A stretch of 11,871 nucleotides of DNA from Actinomycetota bacterium (GTDB lineage Bacteria; Actinomycetota; Thermoleophilia; Gaiellales; Gaiellaceae), in contig JACCZA010000092.1 in NCBI GenBank assembly GCA_013696185.1, positions 1 to 11,871 on the forward strand. The letters are read 5' to 3'. Numbering within the stretch: position 1 is the stretch's first letter; each line of letters opens with the position of its first letter. Positions 11,257 through 11,871 of the stretch are shown piece after piece. The notes below the pieces were generated by a model, which was not told the DNA's origin, made no database searches, and saw only the letters and a list, made by a program, of their open reading frames with translations. A program made the translations under genes and the position numbers.

Positions 11257-11871
11257 ATGCTGCTCGCCCCCATCTCGCAGCTCGCCGCAGCCGCGCTCGC
11301 GCTCGGGTGCCCCTCGAACGCAGCCTCGAGGCTCGAGCTGCCACAGGGCACCTCGCAGGCGATCACCGTCGAGGCGGCGTCGACGAGGACGACGTACGCA
11401 GCCCTCCGGATCTGGCGGCGCTCCGGCCGCTGCTGGGCCGCGGCCGGCGGACCGTTTCCCGCGCGCGTCGGGTGGAACGGCGTCCGCCGCGACCGGCACG
11501 AGGGTGACGGCACGACGCCGATCGGCACCTTCCGCATCGCCGCCACGATGTACGGGAACGAGCCGAATCCGGGCGTGAGCTTCCGGTACAGGCGCGTCGG
11601 CTGCGGCGACTGGTGGGTGGAGGACGCCTCCTCGCCCGCCTACAACACCTTTCAGCGCGTCGGCTGCGGTATCCGTCCGCCATTCCGCGTCACGACACCC
11701 GATCTGTCGCAGGACCGCACCGCGTACCCGTACTTCGCCGTCGTCGAGTTCAACCTGCGTCCGGTCGTGCCCGGTCGCGGCTCGGGGATCTTCCTGCACG
11801 CCCAGACCGGGCGCCCGACGAACGGCTGCATCAGCCTGCCGCGCACCGATCTCCTCCGCGTGCTGCGGTGG
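11257..11871 (+). CDS. L,D-transpeptidase (YkuD domain), 3' end outside window
   Basis: 205 residues are visible with no stop before the window edge. ATG 11257 is the first possible start because TGA 11248-11250 is in frame just upstream. The N-terminus MLLAPISQLAAAALALGC is a hydrophobic export signal; C18 might be a lipidation site, but the residues before it are not a canonical lipobox and the n-region has no positive charge. The YkuD domain begins around GDGTTPIGTFRI and includes the catalytic motif H181-x2-G-x5-G-C191 (LHAQTGRPTNGCISLP), with the nucleophile C191. These enzymes form 3-3 crosslinks in peptidoglycan or attach proteins to it, using tetrapeptide donors. The end of the domain (DLLRVLRW) is visible, so probably little of the protein is missing. 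Divergent from, and functionally matched to, the M15 peptidase. Confidence 0.9.
   Translation, partial: MLLAPISQLAAAALALGCPSNAASRLELPQGTSQAITVEAASTRTTYAALRIWRRSGRCWAAAGGPFPARVGWNGVRRDRHEGDGTTPIGTFRIAATMYGNEPNPGVSFRYRRVGCGDWWVEDASSPAYNTFQRVGCGIRPPFRVTTPDLSQDRTAYPYFAVVEFNLRPVVPGRGSGIFLHAQTGRPTNGCISLPRTDLLRVLRW

Noticed and set aside
11232..11546. N-terminal extension of the M15 peptidase
   Set aside because: It lies antisense to the L,D-transpeptidase and precedes a normal signal peptide that begins at ATG 11231.
10318..11799. 493-residue minus-strand frame spanning three genes
   Set aside because: It crosses the nucleotidyltransferase, M15 and transpeptidase genes in other frames, has no recognisable motif and has shadow-type composition.
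1..11871. CRISPR arrays, tRNA or rRNA genes, insertion sequences
   Set aside because: No regularly spaced repeats, no tRNA or rRNA-like segments, and no transposase motifs or terminal inverted repeats were seen on either strand.

Overview
The window is very GC-rich (about 70% or more by eye) with G/C at most third codon positions. The gene content is nnrD-alr, fabI, peptidoglycan enzymes and secreted subtilase. Five of the transcription-unit starts look leaderless. Together this suggests an actinobacterial lineage, possibly the Thermoleophilia. That placement is an inference from style and content; no rRNA or other marker gene is present. Genes are tightly packed and no gap exceeds 100 bases.

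Layout, left to right. (1) A plus-strand operon, 1-3130: the 3' end of nnrD (NAD(P)H-hydrate repair), a PhnP-like metallo-beta-lactamase-fold hydrolase, an unusually compact alanine racemase, and a short CCA-adding/poly(A) polymerase-type nucleotidyltransferase. The joins are a 4-base overlap, an 8-base gap and an 8-base overlap. (2) Two small plus-strand genes of unknown function: a 53-residue single-span membrane protein (3227-3388) and a 115-residue zinc-ribbon protein (3440-3787). Each has a clear Shine-Dalgarno sequence. (3) A minus-strand operon, read from 8822 down to 3791: a large secreted subtilase with a PA insert and a C-terminal Ig-like domain, a histone-deacetylase-family amidohydrolase, and a short-chain dehydrogenase. 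The last two have no ATG, GTG or TTG in the expected place. (4) fabI (8890-9669), divergent from the protease across 67 bases. (5) A two-gene Xre-type regulator plus AbiEii-like nucleotidyltransferase module (9705-10548), resembling a toxin-antitoxin pair, with a perfect AT-rich palindrome abutting its promoter. (6) A divergent pair of cell-wall enzymes: an M15 D,D-peptidase (minus, 10593-11231) and an L,D-transpeptidase (plus, 11257 to the window end, incomplete).

The most striking non-coding signal is a recurrent promoter form: a TANNNT -10 hexamer 7 or 8 bases before a start codon with no usable Shine-Dalgarno sequence. It occurs at five transcription-unit starts: protease, fabI, the Xre-type gene, M15 peptidase and L,D-transpeptidase. 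At the M15/L,D-transpeptidase junction the two -10 hexamers face opposite ways and share the same TA step, so a 25-base gap appears to hold a complete bidirectional leaderless promoter. The two genes make biochemical sense together, because D,D-carboxypeptidase trimming of pentapeptides makes the tetrapeptide donor that L,D-transpeptidases use.
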